DNA from: Sanguibacter suarezii NBRC 16159
Lineage (GTDB): Bacteria; Actinomycetota; Actinomycetes; Actinomycetales; Cellulomonadaceae
Assembly: GCF_001552735.1 (NCBI RefSeq)
Contig: NZ_BCRT01000010.1
Location: 434,001 to 498,000, forward strand
DNA: 64,000 nucleotides
Direction: 5' to 3'
This document shows positions 9,291 to 17,338 of this stretch, in pieces (positions within the stretch are counted from its first letter, which is position 1; the number at the start of each line of letters is the position of its first letter). The notes below the pieces were generated by a model that was given only the letters and a program-made list of their open reading frames with translations, was not told the DNA's origin and did not search any database. Position numbers and translations under genes: made by a program.

Positions 9291-10541
9291 TCAGTTCTCG
9301 GTCGGTGCGGCGGCGGTCGTGTGGCCGGAGTAGTCGGCGTGGTGCGGGTTCTCCCAGATGACGGTGCCGCCCATGCCCAGGCCGACGCACATCGTCGTCA
9401 GCCCGTAGCGGACCTCGGGGTGCTCGGCGAACTGCCGGGCGAGCTGGGTCATGAGTCGCACACCGGAGGAGGCGAGCGGGTGGCCCACGGCGATCGCGCC
9501 GCCGTAGAGGTTGACCCGCGGGTCGTCGTCGGGCATGGCGAAGTGGTCGAGGAAGGCCAGCACCTGGACGGCGAAGGCCTCGTTGATCTCGAAGAGCCCG
9601 ATGTCCTCGATGCTCAGGCCGGCGTTCGCCAGTGCGCGCTCGGTGGCCGGGATCGGGCCGATGCTCATGACCTCCGGCGGCACCCCGGCATAGGCGAAGG
9701 ACACCAGGCGCATCCGGGCCGGCAGTCCTAGCTCGGCGACGGTGTCGCCGTCGGCGAGCAGGCAGACGGCCGCGCCGTCGGTGAGCGGGGAGGCGTTGCC
9801 GGCGGTGACCCGCCCGCCGGGCCGGAAGGGGGTCTTGAGGTCGGCGATGTCCTCGAGGGTGGTCCCGGGCCGGGCGAGCTCGTCGGCGGTGGCCAGGCCC
9901 CAGCCGAGCTCGGGGGAGCGGACGGCGACGGGGGCGAGGTCGGCGGTGATCTGACCGGCGGCCAGGGCCGCGGCGTACTTGGCCTGGCTGGCGACGCCGT
10001 AGGCGTCAGCCCGTTCCTTGGTCAGGTGCGGGTGGCGGTCGTGGATGTTCTCCGCGGTCGCGCCCATGACCAAGGCGGAGGAGTCGACGAGCTTCTCCGA
10101 GACGAAGCGCGGGTTGGGGTCGGCGTCGAAGCCCATCGGGTGGTGCCCCATGTGCTCCAGGCCGCCGGCCAGGGTGACGTCCTGCTGCCCGAACCCGATC
10201 GCCGAGGCGGTCGTGGTGACCGCGGTCATCGCGCCCGCGCACATCCGGTCGATCGCGAAACCCGGCACCGTGAGCGGCAGCCCGGCCAGCACGGCGACCG
10301 AGCGGCCCAGGGTCAGGCCCTGGTCTCCGGTCTGGGTGGTCGCGGCGAGGGCGACCTCGTCGATCCGCTCGGTGGGCAGCTCGGGACGACGGCGCAGCAG
10401 CTCGCGCACGGCCTTGACGGCGAGGTCGTCGGAACGGGTGTGGGCGTAGAGGCCATCGGGTCGGGCCTTGCCGAACGGGGTGCGGACCCCTTCGACGAAG
10501 ACCACGTCACGGACGGCGCGGCGTTGGGCCGAGATGGGCAT
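9291..10541 (-). CDS. fadA: Acetyl-CoA C-acyltransferase (3-ketoacyl-CoA thiolase)
   Basis: Thiolase of 416 residues completing beta-oxidation with FadB. The nucleophilic cysteine is in DRMCAGAMTAV, the His motif is in AVGHPLASSG, and the C-terminal base cysteine is in TTMCVGLGMGG; NEAFAVQVL is the expected Asn loop. ATG 10541 (MPISAQRRAV) has CAGGAG upstream and is preferred over the in-frame ATG 93 nt earlier, whose extra residues are not thiolase-like. It is first in the fadA-fadB operon. Confidence 0.95.
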   Translation of the reverse strand: MPISAQRRAVRDVVFVEGVRTPFGKARPDGLYAHTRSDDLAVKAVRELLRRRPELPTERIDEVALAATTQTGDQGLTLGRSVAVLAGLPLTVPGFAIDRMCAGAMTAVTTTASAIGFGQQDVTLAGGLEHMGHHPMGFDADPNPRFVSEKLVDSSALVMGATAENIHDRHPHLTKERADAYGVASQAKYAAALAAGQITADLAPVAVRSPELGWGLATADELARPGTTLEDIADLKTPFRPGGRVTAGNASPLTDGAAVCLLADGDTVAELGLPARMRLVSFAYAGVPPEVMSIGPIPATERALANAGLSIEDIGLFEINEAFAVQVLAFLDHFAMPDDDPRVNLYGGAIAVGHPLASSGVRLMTQLARQFAEHPEVRYGLTTMCVGLGMGGTVIWENPHHADYSGHTTAAAPTEN

Positions 10542-10769
10542 GAGAGCTCCTGACTGACGGACGACGGTGTCCTGGGCGCTGGTCTGGGACCGGCGCGACG
10601 GGTACAGGCTACCGGGAGTCTCAGGAAAATGCACTGGACTGCTCGGGCAGGGCTCGGGGCGGGCGGTGCCGTCGTGGCCGGCCCGCCACCCTTAGAGTGT
10701 TCGCGTCCGGGGTGCGGACCGATCCCGCACCTGCTCAGCCGGACCCGGCGCAACGAAAGAAGACCGCTG

Positions 10770-11459
10770 GTGGATCAGATGAGATTCCGTGATCTCTTCC
10801 GTGGGGCCGTCGCGATGTGGATCGTCGTAGGCCTGCTCGGCGGGCCGTCCCTCCTGCTCGTGGCGGCAGCCGCCTTCACCGCGACCGGCCCGTTCGCCCC
10901 GCACAGCACCGTGACCACCGACGCGCAGTTCTCGCCGGGGGAGGAGATCACTGTCCGCGGCACGGGCGGCGTGGGTATCCGGCCGGGAGACTTCGTCATC
11001 CTGGCCGCGCCCGCCACGGTGGACCCGGCCGCGGTGACGTGCGAGTGGAAGAGCCGCGTGTACAGCACCGGCGAGCAGCGGTCGGGGACCGTCGAGCCCG
11101 TTGCCGCAGAGGACCTGAAGGCCGTCGTGACAGACAGCCGCAGCGGCGTGGAGTACCGACCGGTCATGACCACGGCTCGAGGGACGGGCTGGATGGAGAT
11201 CGACCACCTGACGTGCCGCGGGGAGGGGGTCGAGACCTTCGCCGTCACCGAGAGCGGGGGCATGTCCGCCTCCGACCGCTCGACGGCGGGAGCCGTGGCA
11301 GCGGTGTTCGGGATCGTCATGATCGTCACGGGGTTCATCGCCCTGCACCTCACCCGGCGTCACGGACGCCAGCGCACGGTGCCACCACAGCTCGCCTCTG
11401 GTCCTCCCGGACCGTACGGCACCGGCCCAGGTGCGTACCCGCGCAACGGCCGGCGGTGA
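10770..11459 (+). CDS. Two-pass membrane protein with extracytoplasmic domain, unknown function
   Basis: About 229 residues. A transmembrane helix near residues 15-38 (VAMWIVVGLLGGPSLLLVAA) is followed by an external beta-rich region of about 130 residues containing an acidic GEEITVRGTGGVGI stretch. A second helix (AVAAVFGIVMIVTGFIALHL) comes next, then a short cytoplasmic Pro/Gly-rich tail. GTG 10770 has AAGAAG upstream; ATG 10779 is the alternative. No recognised domain. The architecture resembles small actinobacterial envelope proteins, and no function is assigned. Confidence 0.65.
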   Translation: MDQMRFRDLFRGAVAMWIVVGLLGGPSLLLVAAAAFTATGPFAPHSTVTTDAQFSPGEEITVRGTGGVGIRPGDFVILAAPATVDPAAVTCEWKSRVYSTGEQRSGTVEPVAAEDLKAVVTDSRSGVEYRPVMTTARGTGWMEIDHLTCRGEGVETFAVTESGGMSASDRSTAGAVAAVFGIVMIVTGFIALHLTRRHGRQRTVPPQLASGPPGPYGTGPGAYPRNGRR

Positions 11460-11500
11460 CTGCGGCGCCGTGTCGCCGGGTCGTCGCGGCGCGTCGCCCA

Positions 11501-11506
11501 TAGTCT
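11501..11506 (+). promoter_or_regulatory. Putative leaderless -10 box (TAGTCT)
   Basis: TAGTCT stands 7 nt before ATG 11514, with no Shine-Dalgarno between. Confidence 0.4.
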
Positions 11507-11513
11507 CGTAACC

Positions 11514-12749
11514 ATGACGTCCACCCCGCCGTCGTCGGCGCCGGCTCCGGCTGGCCCGGCTCCTGTCGCTGCGACGCCGGCCGCTCCAGCGCCGGCCACC
11601 AGCACCTGGCGGCGCGGACTCGCGCGGCTGGCGGGCGGCCCGGGCCGCCTCACCGGCCTCGACGTCGCGCGCGGCCTCGCGGTGCTCGGCATGTTCGTCG
11701 CCCACCTGTACACCCCTGACCCGGTGACGGGCGCAGACCCGATGTCGTGGAGCTGGGTGTTCGACGGGCGGTCCTCGATCCTCTTCGCCACGCTCGCCGG
11801 GGTGTCGCTGGCGATCATGTCCGGGCGGACGCGTCCGCTCGAGGGGGTCCCCGCGCTCCAGGCGCGGATGCGTATCCTCGTGCGCGCCCTGCTCATCTTC
11901 ACCCTCGGCGAGATCCTCACGATGCTCGGCACACCGGTGGCGATCATCCTGCAGGCCTACGCCGTGCTCTTCGTGCTGGCGCTGCCGTTCCTGCGCTGGT
12001 CCGCACGCCGGCTGTTCGTGCTGGCGGCAGCCAGCGCAGTGGTCATGCCCGTCCTCACCCCGCTGGTCGCCTCGACTCTCGCGTGGGCTCAGCTGGGCTC
12101 CGTCCCGCTCACCGGGTTGCTGGTCACCGGCATGTACCCGGGGATGATCTGGTTCACCTTCATCGTCCTCGGGCTCGCCATCGGACGGTGCCAGTTGTCC
12201 GGCACCGATGTCAAGCTGCGGCTCGTGGCGGTCGGTGCGGCGGTCTCCACCCTCGCCTACTCCATCGCCGCGATCGCGGACGGCGCACCGCCGACGGACC
12301 CGATGGGCGGAGGGTCGATGGTCACCGAGGGGCGTCCTGCCTTCGTGCTGCCTGACCTCGCCGCCCTGGCTCGCACCGCCGAGCCCCACTCGGGCGGCGT
12401 GGCCGAGGTGGTCGGGTCGGGCGCCTTCGCGATGGCGGTGATCGGGCTGTGCCTGCTCGCCGTGCAGGGCGGCCGGTGGCTGCGCGCGCTGCTCACCCCG
12501 ATCGCGGCCGTCGGGTCGATGGCGCTGACCGCCTACACCATCCACATCGTCGCGCTGTGGCGGGTCGGTGACGCCTACTGGCAGGAGACCGGCCTGCAGC
12601 TCCTCGTGCCCTTCGTCGAGGTCACCCTCATCGGGTGCACCCTCTGGCGGTTCTTCCTCGGCCGCGGTCCGCTCGAACGCCTGCTGACGTGGGTCTCGTG
12701 GAAGGCGGCGGGCGTCACGCCCGCCGCCCGTGGCCGCGCAGCGACCTGA
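11514..12749 (+). CDS. DUF418/HGSNAT-type multi-pass membrane protein
   Basis: A 411-residue integral membrane protein. After an Ala/Pro-rich N-terminus, the signature TGLDVARGLAVLGMFVAHL opens the first helix, as in the DUF418/DUF1624 (heparan-alpha-glucosaminide N-acetyltransferase-like) superfamily. About ten hydrophobic segments follow, including TAYTIHIVAL near the C-terminus, which is typical of DUF418. Members are presumed membrane acyltransferases modifying cell-envelope glycans, but the acceptor is unknown. There is no Shine-Dalgarno; a TAGTCT box precedes the start by 7 nt. Confidence 0.82.
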   Translation: MTSTPPSSAPAPAGPAPVAATPAAPAPATSTWRRGLARLAGGPGRLTGLDVARGLAVLGMFVAHLYTPDPVTGADPMSWSWVFDGRSSILFATLAGVSLAIMSGRTRPLEGVPALQARMRILVRALLIFTLGEILTMLGTPVAIILQAYAVLFVLALPFLRWSARRLFVLAAASAVVMPVLTPLVASTLAWAQLGSVPLTGLLVTGMYPGMIWFTFIVLGLAIGRCQLSGTDVKLRLVAVGAAVSTLAYSIAAIADGAPPTDPMGGGSMVTEGRPAFVLPDLAALARTAEPHSGGVAEVVGSGAFAMAVIGLCLLAVQGGRWLRALLTPIAAVGSMALTAYTIHIVALWRVGDAYWQETGLQLLVPFVEVTLIGCTLWRFFLGRGPLERLLTWVSWKAAGVTPAARGRAAT

Positions 12750-12752
12750 GGA

Positions 12753-13739
12753 TCAGCGGCGCACCTTGCGCACGATCTTCTTCGCCGCCGGCAGTGCGCG
12801 GTTCCACGTCGAGTACCAGTACGAGAACGGCACGTCGATGGATCCCACGAGCTCGTCGGTGTGCTGGGAGAAGCTCCGCTTGAACTCCGAGATCCCATCG
12901 TTGAGCAGGCCGTTCATGTCGTACCGCGTGAGCCCGGCGGACTTGGCCTCCAGGATCGAGGCCCACTTGACCGCTGCGTTGGCGCGGAGCTTGCGGCCGG
13001 CGTCGTTGACCCCGCCGTACAGCTCGAAGGACGTGGTCGCGGAGTTGACGCACCACACGAAGGACACCGGCCGGTCGCCGTCGAAGGCGGCCGTGAGGAC
13101 CGAGTGCTCCCCGAGCAGGCGGTGCAGGTCGAGGTAGTAGGCGTCGGAGTGCAGCGCGAAGCCGGCCCGCTCGGCCGTCTCGCGGTAGACCTCCAGGACC
13201 GCCGTCACCGTCTCGACGTCGCGCACCCGGCGTACCTCGAGACCGGTGCGGGTGGCCTTGCGGATGTCATAGCGCGTCGACTTGGACATCGCGGCCTGGA
13301 GCTCGTCCTCGGTCTGGGTGAGGTCGAGGATCAAGGTGGTGGGGTAGAGGATCGGGTTGGTCGCCAGCCGTGCACCGGTGATCGGCAGCGGCTCGGTGGT
13401 CTGCTCCCAGTCCGGCTCGAAGGTGATCCCGACGCCGCGCACCTCACGGCGGCAGTACTCGGCGACCGCGTCGCACACCGGACCGCGCTCGGCGGGGTCG
13501 GGGACGGACGGTCCGCGTGGGACGTAGCTGAGCGCCCGGAACACCCCCGGCAGCGGGCGGACGAGAACCTGGGCGGCTCCCACCCGGCGTCCGCCGTCGC
13601 TGACCAGCAGGCGCAGGGCCCGCCAGCCGTGGGCGGCCTTGAGCTCACCCCATCCCCAGAGCTGGAGCGGGTGGCCTTCCAGGGCGAGCACGTGCTCGTC
13701 CCAGGCAGCAGGATCGGTGATGACGTCGATACTGAGCAT
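12753..13739 (-). CDS. FemX/FemAB-like aminoacyltransferase (peptidoglycan bridge formation type)
   Basis: A 328-residue protein with the double-GNAT layout of FemABX/peptidoglycan bridge glycyltransferases. The N-terminal half starts with HPLQLWGWGELKAAHGW (the usual Q-x-WGxxK motif), then YVPRGPSVPD. The C-terminal half carries the basic segment STRYDIRKATRTGLEVRR and the GGVNDAGRKLRANAAVKWASI acceptor-site region. Family members add amino acids from aminoacyl-tRNA to lipid II; a GNAT-like role on another substrate is possible. An ATP-grasp ligase lies nearby at 17339. A TAGGGT box is 7 nt before the start and no Shine-Dalgarno is visible. Confidence 0.83.
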   Translation of the reverse strand: MLSIDVITDPAAWDEHVLALEGHPLQLWGWGELKAAHGWRALRLLVSDGGRRVGAAQVLVRPLPGVFRALSYVPRGPSVPDPAERGPVCDAVAEYCRREVRGVGITFEPDWEQTTEPLPITGARLATNPILYPTTLILDLTQTEDELQAAMSKSTRYDIRKATRTGLEVRRVRDVETVTAVLEVYRETAERAGFALHSDAYYLDLHRLLGEHSVLTAAFDGDRPVSFVWCVNSATTSFELYGGVNDAGRKLRANAAVKWASILEAKSAGLTRYDMNGLLNDGISEFKRSFSQHTDELVGSIDVPFSYWYSTWNRALPAAKKIVRKVRR

Positions 13740-13746
13740 TTCTCAG

Positions 13747-13752
13747 ACCCTA
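13747..13752 (-). promoter_or_regulatory. Putative leaderless -10 box (TAGGGT)
   Basis: On the minus strand TAGGGT lies 7 nt before the start of the FemX-like gene, with no Shine-Dalgarno. Confidence 0.4.
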
Positions 13753-15102
13753 CCGTGACGCGGGCGCACCGGAGGGCTGCGTCGGCTGCGGGGGCCGTGC
13801 AGTCGACAGGGCGGTCGCCAGATCAGCGGCCAGCAGCTCGACCTGCCACGGACGCGCACCGCGCGAGCGCAGCTGCTCGGCGACGGTCTGCTCGGTGATC
13901 TCCTTCGGAGGCGTCCAGCACAGCCGGCGCAGGGCGTCGGGCTGCAGCAGGTTCTCCACCGGGATGTGGTGGACCGTGGCCAGGTGCCCGACGACGGCAC
14001 GAGCGGCCTCCAGCCGCGCCGCGGCCGCCGGGTCGCGGTCCGCCCATGCCCGGGGGGACGGCGGTGCGTCGGTGCGCGGGGCGTTGAGCGAGGGCAGCTG
14101 GTCGGCGGGCAGGGCGAGCGCCCGGTCGATGGCGGACTGCCACAGCACCGCCCGGCGCTGGGTGGCCTTGCCCGAGAACGCCGGCAGCGCGGTGAGCGCC
14201 GGGACGGACCGGGGCATGGCCTGGGCGGCGGCGATGATGGCGCGGTCGGGCAGCACCCGTCCGGGTGCCACGTCGCGGCGTCGGGCGTTGTCGTCGCGGG
14301 CGAGCCACAGCTCGCGCACGACGGCGAGCTGGCGGGCCTGGCGCAGGGTGTGCGAGCCCGACACGCGGCGCCACGGGTCCACCCGCGGGGCGGGCGGGGG
14401 AGCGAGGCGGACGGCCTCGAACTCCTGGCGGGCCCACTCGGCCTTGCCGGCGGCCTCCAGGCGGGCGGCCATCTTCTCCCGCAGCTCGACAAGCACCTCC
14501 ACGTCCAGGGCGGCGTACCGCAGCCACTCCTCGGGCAGGGGGCGGGTGGACCAGTCCACGGCCGAGTGCTCCTTGGCTAGCCCCAGACCGAGCACCTCGG
14601 CGACGACGGCGGCCAGGCCGACCCGTTCCATGCCCAGGATCCGGGCGGCGAGCTCGGTGTCGAAGATCGAGGACGGGACAAGCTTCTGCTCGGCGAGGCC
14701 GGGCAGGTCCTGGGAGGCGGCGTGCAGCACCCACTCGACGCCGTCCAGGGCCTGGCTCAGCGAGGAGAGGTCCGGCAGGGCGATCGGGTCGATGAGCGCG
14801 GTGCCCGCACCGGCGCGGCGCAGCTGGACGAGGTAGGTGCTCTGGCCGTAGCGGTAGCCGGAGGCGCGCTCGGCGTCCACGGCCACCGGGCCGGTGCCGG
14901 CCGCGAAGGCGGCGACGGTGCGGGCCAGCGCCGCGGGGGTCTCCACGACGGCGGGGACGCCGTCAGCGGGGACCGTGAGGGGGGTCACGACCGGGCCGGG
15001 CGGCGTCTGTGGTGCGGCGTCGGACGCCGGGTGCGGTGCGCAGGGATCGGTCAGTGCGGGGTCAGTGGTGGCCGGGCCGCCGGCCGGTGCTGGTGAGCTC
15101 AT
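13750..15102 (-). CDS. Ribonuclease D-like 3'-5' exonuclease with HRDC domain
   Basis: A 450-residue protein. The DEDDy exonuclease domain spans about residues 55-230: Exo I VAVDAERASGYRYG (D-x-E), Exo II LHAASQDLPGL, and Exo III YAALDVEVLVEL supplying the Tyr and last Asp. The HRDC domain follows (TLRQARQLAVVRELWLARDDNARRRDVAPGRVLPD split as two segments, about 255-330). RNase D enzymes trim 3' ends of tRNA and other structured RNAs. The start ATG 15102 is preceded by TACCGT at 6 nt rather than a Shine-Dalgarno. Its stop is about 10 bp from the start of the FemX-like gene. Confidence 0.9.
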   Translation of the reverse strand: MSSPAPAGGPATTDPALTDPCAPHPASDAAPQTPPGPVVTPLTVPADGVPAVVETPAALARTVAAFAAGTGPVAVDAERASGYRYGQSTYLVQLRRAGAGTALIDPIALPDLSSLSQALDGVEWVLHAASQDLPGLAEQKLVPSSIFDTELAARILGMERVGLAAVVAEVLGLGLAKEHSAVDWSTRPLPEEWLRYAALDVEVLVELREKMAARLEAAGKAEWARQEFEAVRLAPPPAPRVDPWRRVSGSHTLRQARQLAVVRELWLARDDNARRRDVAPGRVLPDRAIIAAAQAMPRSVPALTALPAFSGKATQRRAVLWQSAIDRALALPADQLPSLNAPRTDAPPSPRAWADRDPAAAARLEAARAVVGHLATVHHIPVENLLQPDALRRLCWTPPKEITEQTVAEQLRSRGARPWQVELLAADLATALSTARPPQPTQPSGAPASR

Positions 15103-15108
15103 GGGCCA

Positions 15109-15114
15109 ACGGTA
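15109..15114 (-). promoter_or_regulatory. Putative leaderless -10 box (TACCGT)
   Basis: On the minus strand TACCGT is 6 nt before the ATG of the RNase D-like gene. Confidence 0.4.
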
Positions 15115-15177
15115 TTCCTCGCAGGACCTGATCGCGGTATCGCCGCCCCGGCGGGCACGGGGTGAGGGCGGGTGAGA

Positions 15178-15762
15178 TCAGCGGAACGGGCGGAGCGTGC
15201 GCACGCCGTCGGGCATGCGGGGGACGCCGGCGACGGCGGCGAGCATCTGCTCCCAGGCCAGCAGATGAGCGCCCAGATCGGTGGTGCGCGGGGTCCACGA
15301 GGCACGGATCTCGATCTCCACGCGGTCGCCGCGCCCGGCCATCGCTCCGAAGGTCTGGCTGACCACCCGGGTGACTGTGCCGCCGAGCACATCGACGTCG
15401 CCCACCTGGTCGGCGATGGAGTCCAGGGTCCAGGTCCAGGCGACCTCGTTGAGCATCGGGTCGGAGCCCATGTCGGCGTCGACGTCACCGCGCACGAGGG
15501 TCACCACGCGGAAGGTGCCCTCCCACTCGTCCTGACCGGCTGGGTCGTGCAGCACGATGAACCGGCCGTCTGCGAGCTCGTCCTCGTCCTGCGCCGCAGA
15601 TCCTGGCCGCAGCAGGCTACCGGTCAGCGCCGCGGCGTAGGGAGCCACACGTGCTGGTCCGGGGACCTCGCTCAGGCGCAGGTCGGGGCGCACGGGCGTG
15701 GCGCGCAAGGAGGCCAGGGCGCGCACGAAGGCGTCGGGCGCGTCGTCGGCAGCGGTGATCAC
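15178..15762 (-). CDS. DUF3000-domain protein
   Basis: A 194-residue cytoplasmic protein starting at GTG 15762 (ITAADDAPDAFVRALASL). The stretch RPDLRLSEVPGPARVAPYAAALTG and the tryptophan-rich core EVAWTWTLDSIADQV identify the actinobacterial DUF3000 family, often found immediately beside an HRDC/RNase D gene as here (76 bp away, same strand). The function is unknown. The start has no Shine-Dalgarno; TACAGT precedes it by 6 nt. Confidence 0.85.
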   Translation of the reverse strand: MITAADDAPDAFVRALASLRATPVRPDLRLSEVPGPARVAPYAAALTGSLLRPGSAAQDEDELADGRFIVLHDPAGQDEWEGTFRVVTLVRGDVDADMGSDPMLNEVAWTWTLDSIADQVGDVDVLGGTVTRVVSQTFGAMAGRGDRVEIEIRASWTPRTTDLGAHLLAWEQMLAAVAGVPRMPDGVRTLRPFR

Positions 15763-15768
15763 AGTCGC

Positions 15769-15774
15769 ACTGTA
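15769..15774 (-). promoter_or_regulatory. Putative leaderless -10 box (TACAGT)
   Basis: On the minus strand TACAGT is 6 nt before the GTG start of the DUF3000 gene, and this position is what decides the choice of that start. Confidence 0.45.
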
Positions 15775-15898
15775 GGTCGGACATGGGACAAAAACGCCGA
15801 GGCACGCCATCGTCACCGGGTGAGATGGGAGGAAGGGGGTGAGCCGTCACGGCTATTCTGTGGGGGAACCGAGTTCGAAGCCACGAAGGAGAACCTTG

Positions 15899-17338
15899 AT
15901 GTCTGCACGCGCACAGATCGGCGTCACCGGCCTTGCGGTCATGGGCCGCAACCTCGCGAGGAACTTCGCCCGGCACGGATACACCGTCGCCGTCCACAAC
16001 CGGTCCTACGCCAAGACTGCGTCGCTCATCGCAGACCACGGCTCCGACGGCGACTTCATCCCGTCCGAGTCCATGGCGGACTTCGTCGCCTCGCTGGCTC
16101 AGCCGCGCAAGGTCGTCATCATGGTCAAGGCCGGCGCTCCGACCGACGCCGTGATCGCCGAGCTCGTGCCGCTGCTGGACGAGGGCGACATCGTCATCGA
16201 CGCAGGCAACGCCCACTTCCCTGACACCATCCGCCGCGAGGCTGCGCTCAAGGAGGTCGGGCTGCACTTCGTGGGGACCGGCGTCTCCGGCGGCGAGGAG
16301 GGCGCCCTCAACGGCCCCTCGATCATGCCCGGCGGCTCTGCGGAGTCCTACCAGTGGCTCGGCCCGATCCTCGAGGACATCTCGGCCAAGGTCGATGGCG
16401 TCCCCTGCTGCACCTACGTCGGCCCCAACGGCGCCGGCCACTTCGTCAAGATGGTCCACAACGGCATCGAGTACGCCGACATGCAGCTCATCGCCGAGGC
16501 CTACGACCTGCTCAAGCAGGGTCTGGGTGCCACCGCGCCGGAGATCGGCGAGATCTTCGCCGAGTGGAACAAGGGCGACCTGGAGTCCTTCCTCATCGAG
16601 ATCACCGCCGATGTGCTCCAGCACACCGACGCTGAGACCGGCAAGCCCTTCGTCGACATCATCCTCGACCGCGCCGAGCAGAAGGGCACCGGCCGCTGGA
16701 CGGTCCAGAACGCCCTCGACCTCGGTGTGCCGATCACCGGTATCGCCGAGGCGACCTTCGCCCGCGCGCTGTCCGGCTCCGTGCCTCAGCGCACCGCTGC
16801 CGCCGGCGTGCTCGTCGGCGATGCCGGCGCGTGGGAGGTCACCGACCGCGAGGCCTTCATCGAGGACGTCCGCCTCGCGCTCTACGCCTCCAAGGTCGTC
16901 GCCTACTCCCAGGGCTTCGACCAGATCGCCGCCGCCTCCGAGGAGTTCGGCTGGAACATCGACCGCGGCGCCATGGCACGCATCTGGCGCGGTGGCTGCA
17001 TCATCCGGGCCCGTTTCCTCAACCGCATCACCGAGGCCTACGAGCGCGACGAGAACCTCGCGCTGCTGCTCGCTGACCCGTACTTCACCGAGAAGGTCGG
17101 CGAGGGTGTCTCGGCATGGCGCCGGATCGTCTCCCTCGCCGCGCTCAACGGCGTCCCCACCCCGGCCTTCGCCTCCTCGCTGTCCTACTACGACGGTGTC
17201 CGCGCCGAGCGTCTGCCGGCCAACCTCATCCAGGCCCAGCGTGACTTCTTCGGCGCGCACACCTACCAGCGTGTCGACAAGCCTGGCGTCTTCCACACCG
17301 AGTGGTCCCTGGACCGCAGCGAGACGCAAGAGTCCTGA
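15899..17338 (+). CDS. gnd: 6-phosphogluconate dehydrogenase, decarboxylating
   Basis: Oxidative pentose-phosphate enzyme forming ribulose 5-phosphate, CO2 and NADPH. The 479-residue protein has the Rossmann motif GVTGLAVMGRNLARN with HNRSYAK as the likely NADP+ selector. The substrate loop GTGVSGGEEGALNGPSIMPGG (written here as the span near residues 127-147) is followed by KMVHNGIEYADMQLI with the catalytic lysine. ATG 15899 has AAGGAGAA upstream; the in-frame start 60 nt earlier lacks one. The gene abuts the ATP-grasp gene (TGA then ATG with no spacer), so the two are co-transcribed. Confidence 0.97.
   Translation: MSARAQIGVTGLAVMGRNLARNFARHGYTVAVHNRSYAKTASLIADHGSDGDFIPSESMADFVASLAQPRKVVIMVKAGAPTDAVIAELVPLLDEGDIVIDAGNAHFPDTIRREAALKEVGLHFVGTGVSGGEEGALNGPSIMPGGSAESYQWLGPILEDISAKVDGVPCCTYVGPNGAGHFVKMVHNGIEYADMQLIAEAYDLLKQGLGATAPEIGEIFAEWNKGDLESFLIEITADVLQHTDAETGKPFVDIILDRAEQKGTGRWTVQNALDLGVPITGIAEATFARALSGSVPQRTAAAGVLVGDAGAWEVTDREAFIEDVRLALYASKVVAYSQGFDQIAAASEEFGWNIDRGAMARIWRGGCIIRARFLNRITEAYERDENLALLLADPYFTEKVGEGVSAWRRIVSLAALNGVPTPAFASSLSYYDGVRAERLPANLIQAQRDFFGAHTYQRVDKPGVFHTEWSLDRSETQES

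Noticed and set aside
7584..9731. Long plus-strand frame opposite fadB and fadA
   Set aside because: Shadow of the fad genes; no ribosome binding site and no recognisable domain.
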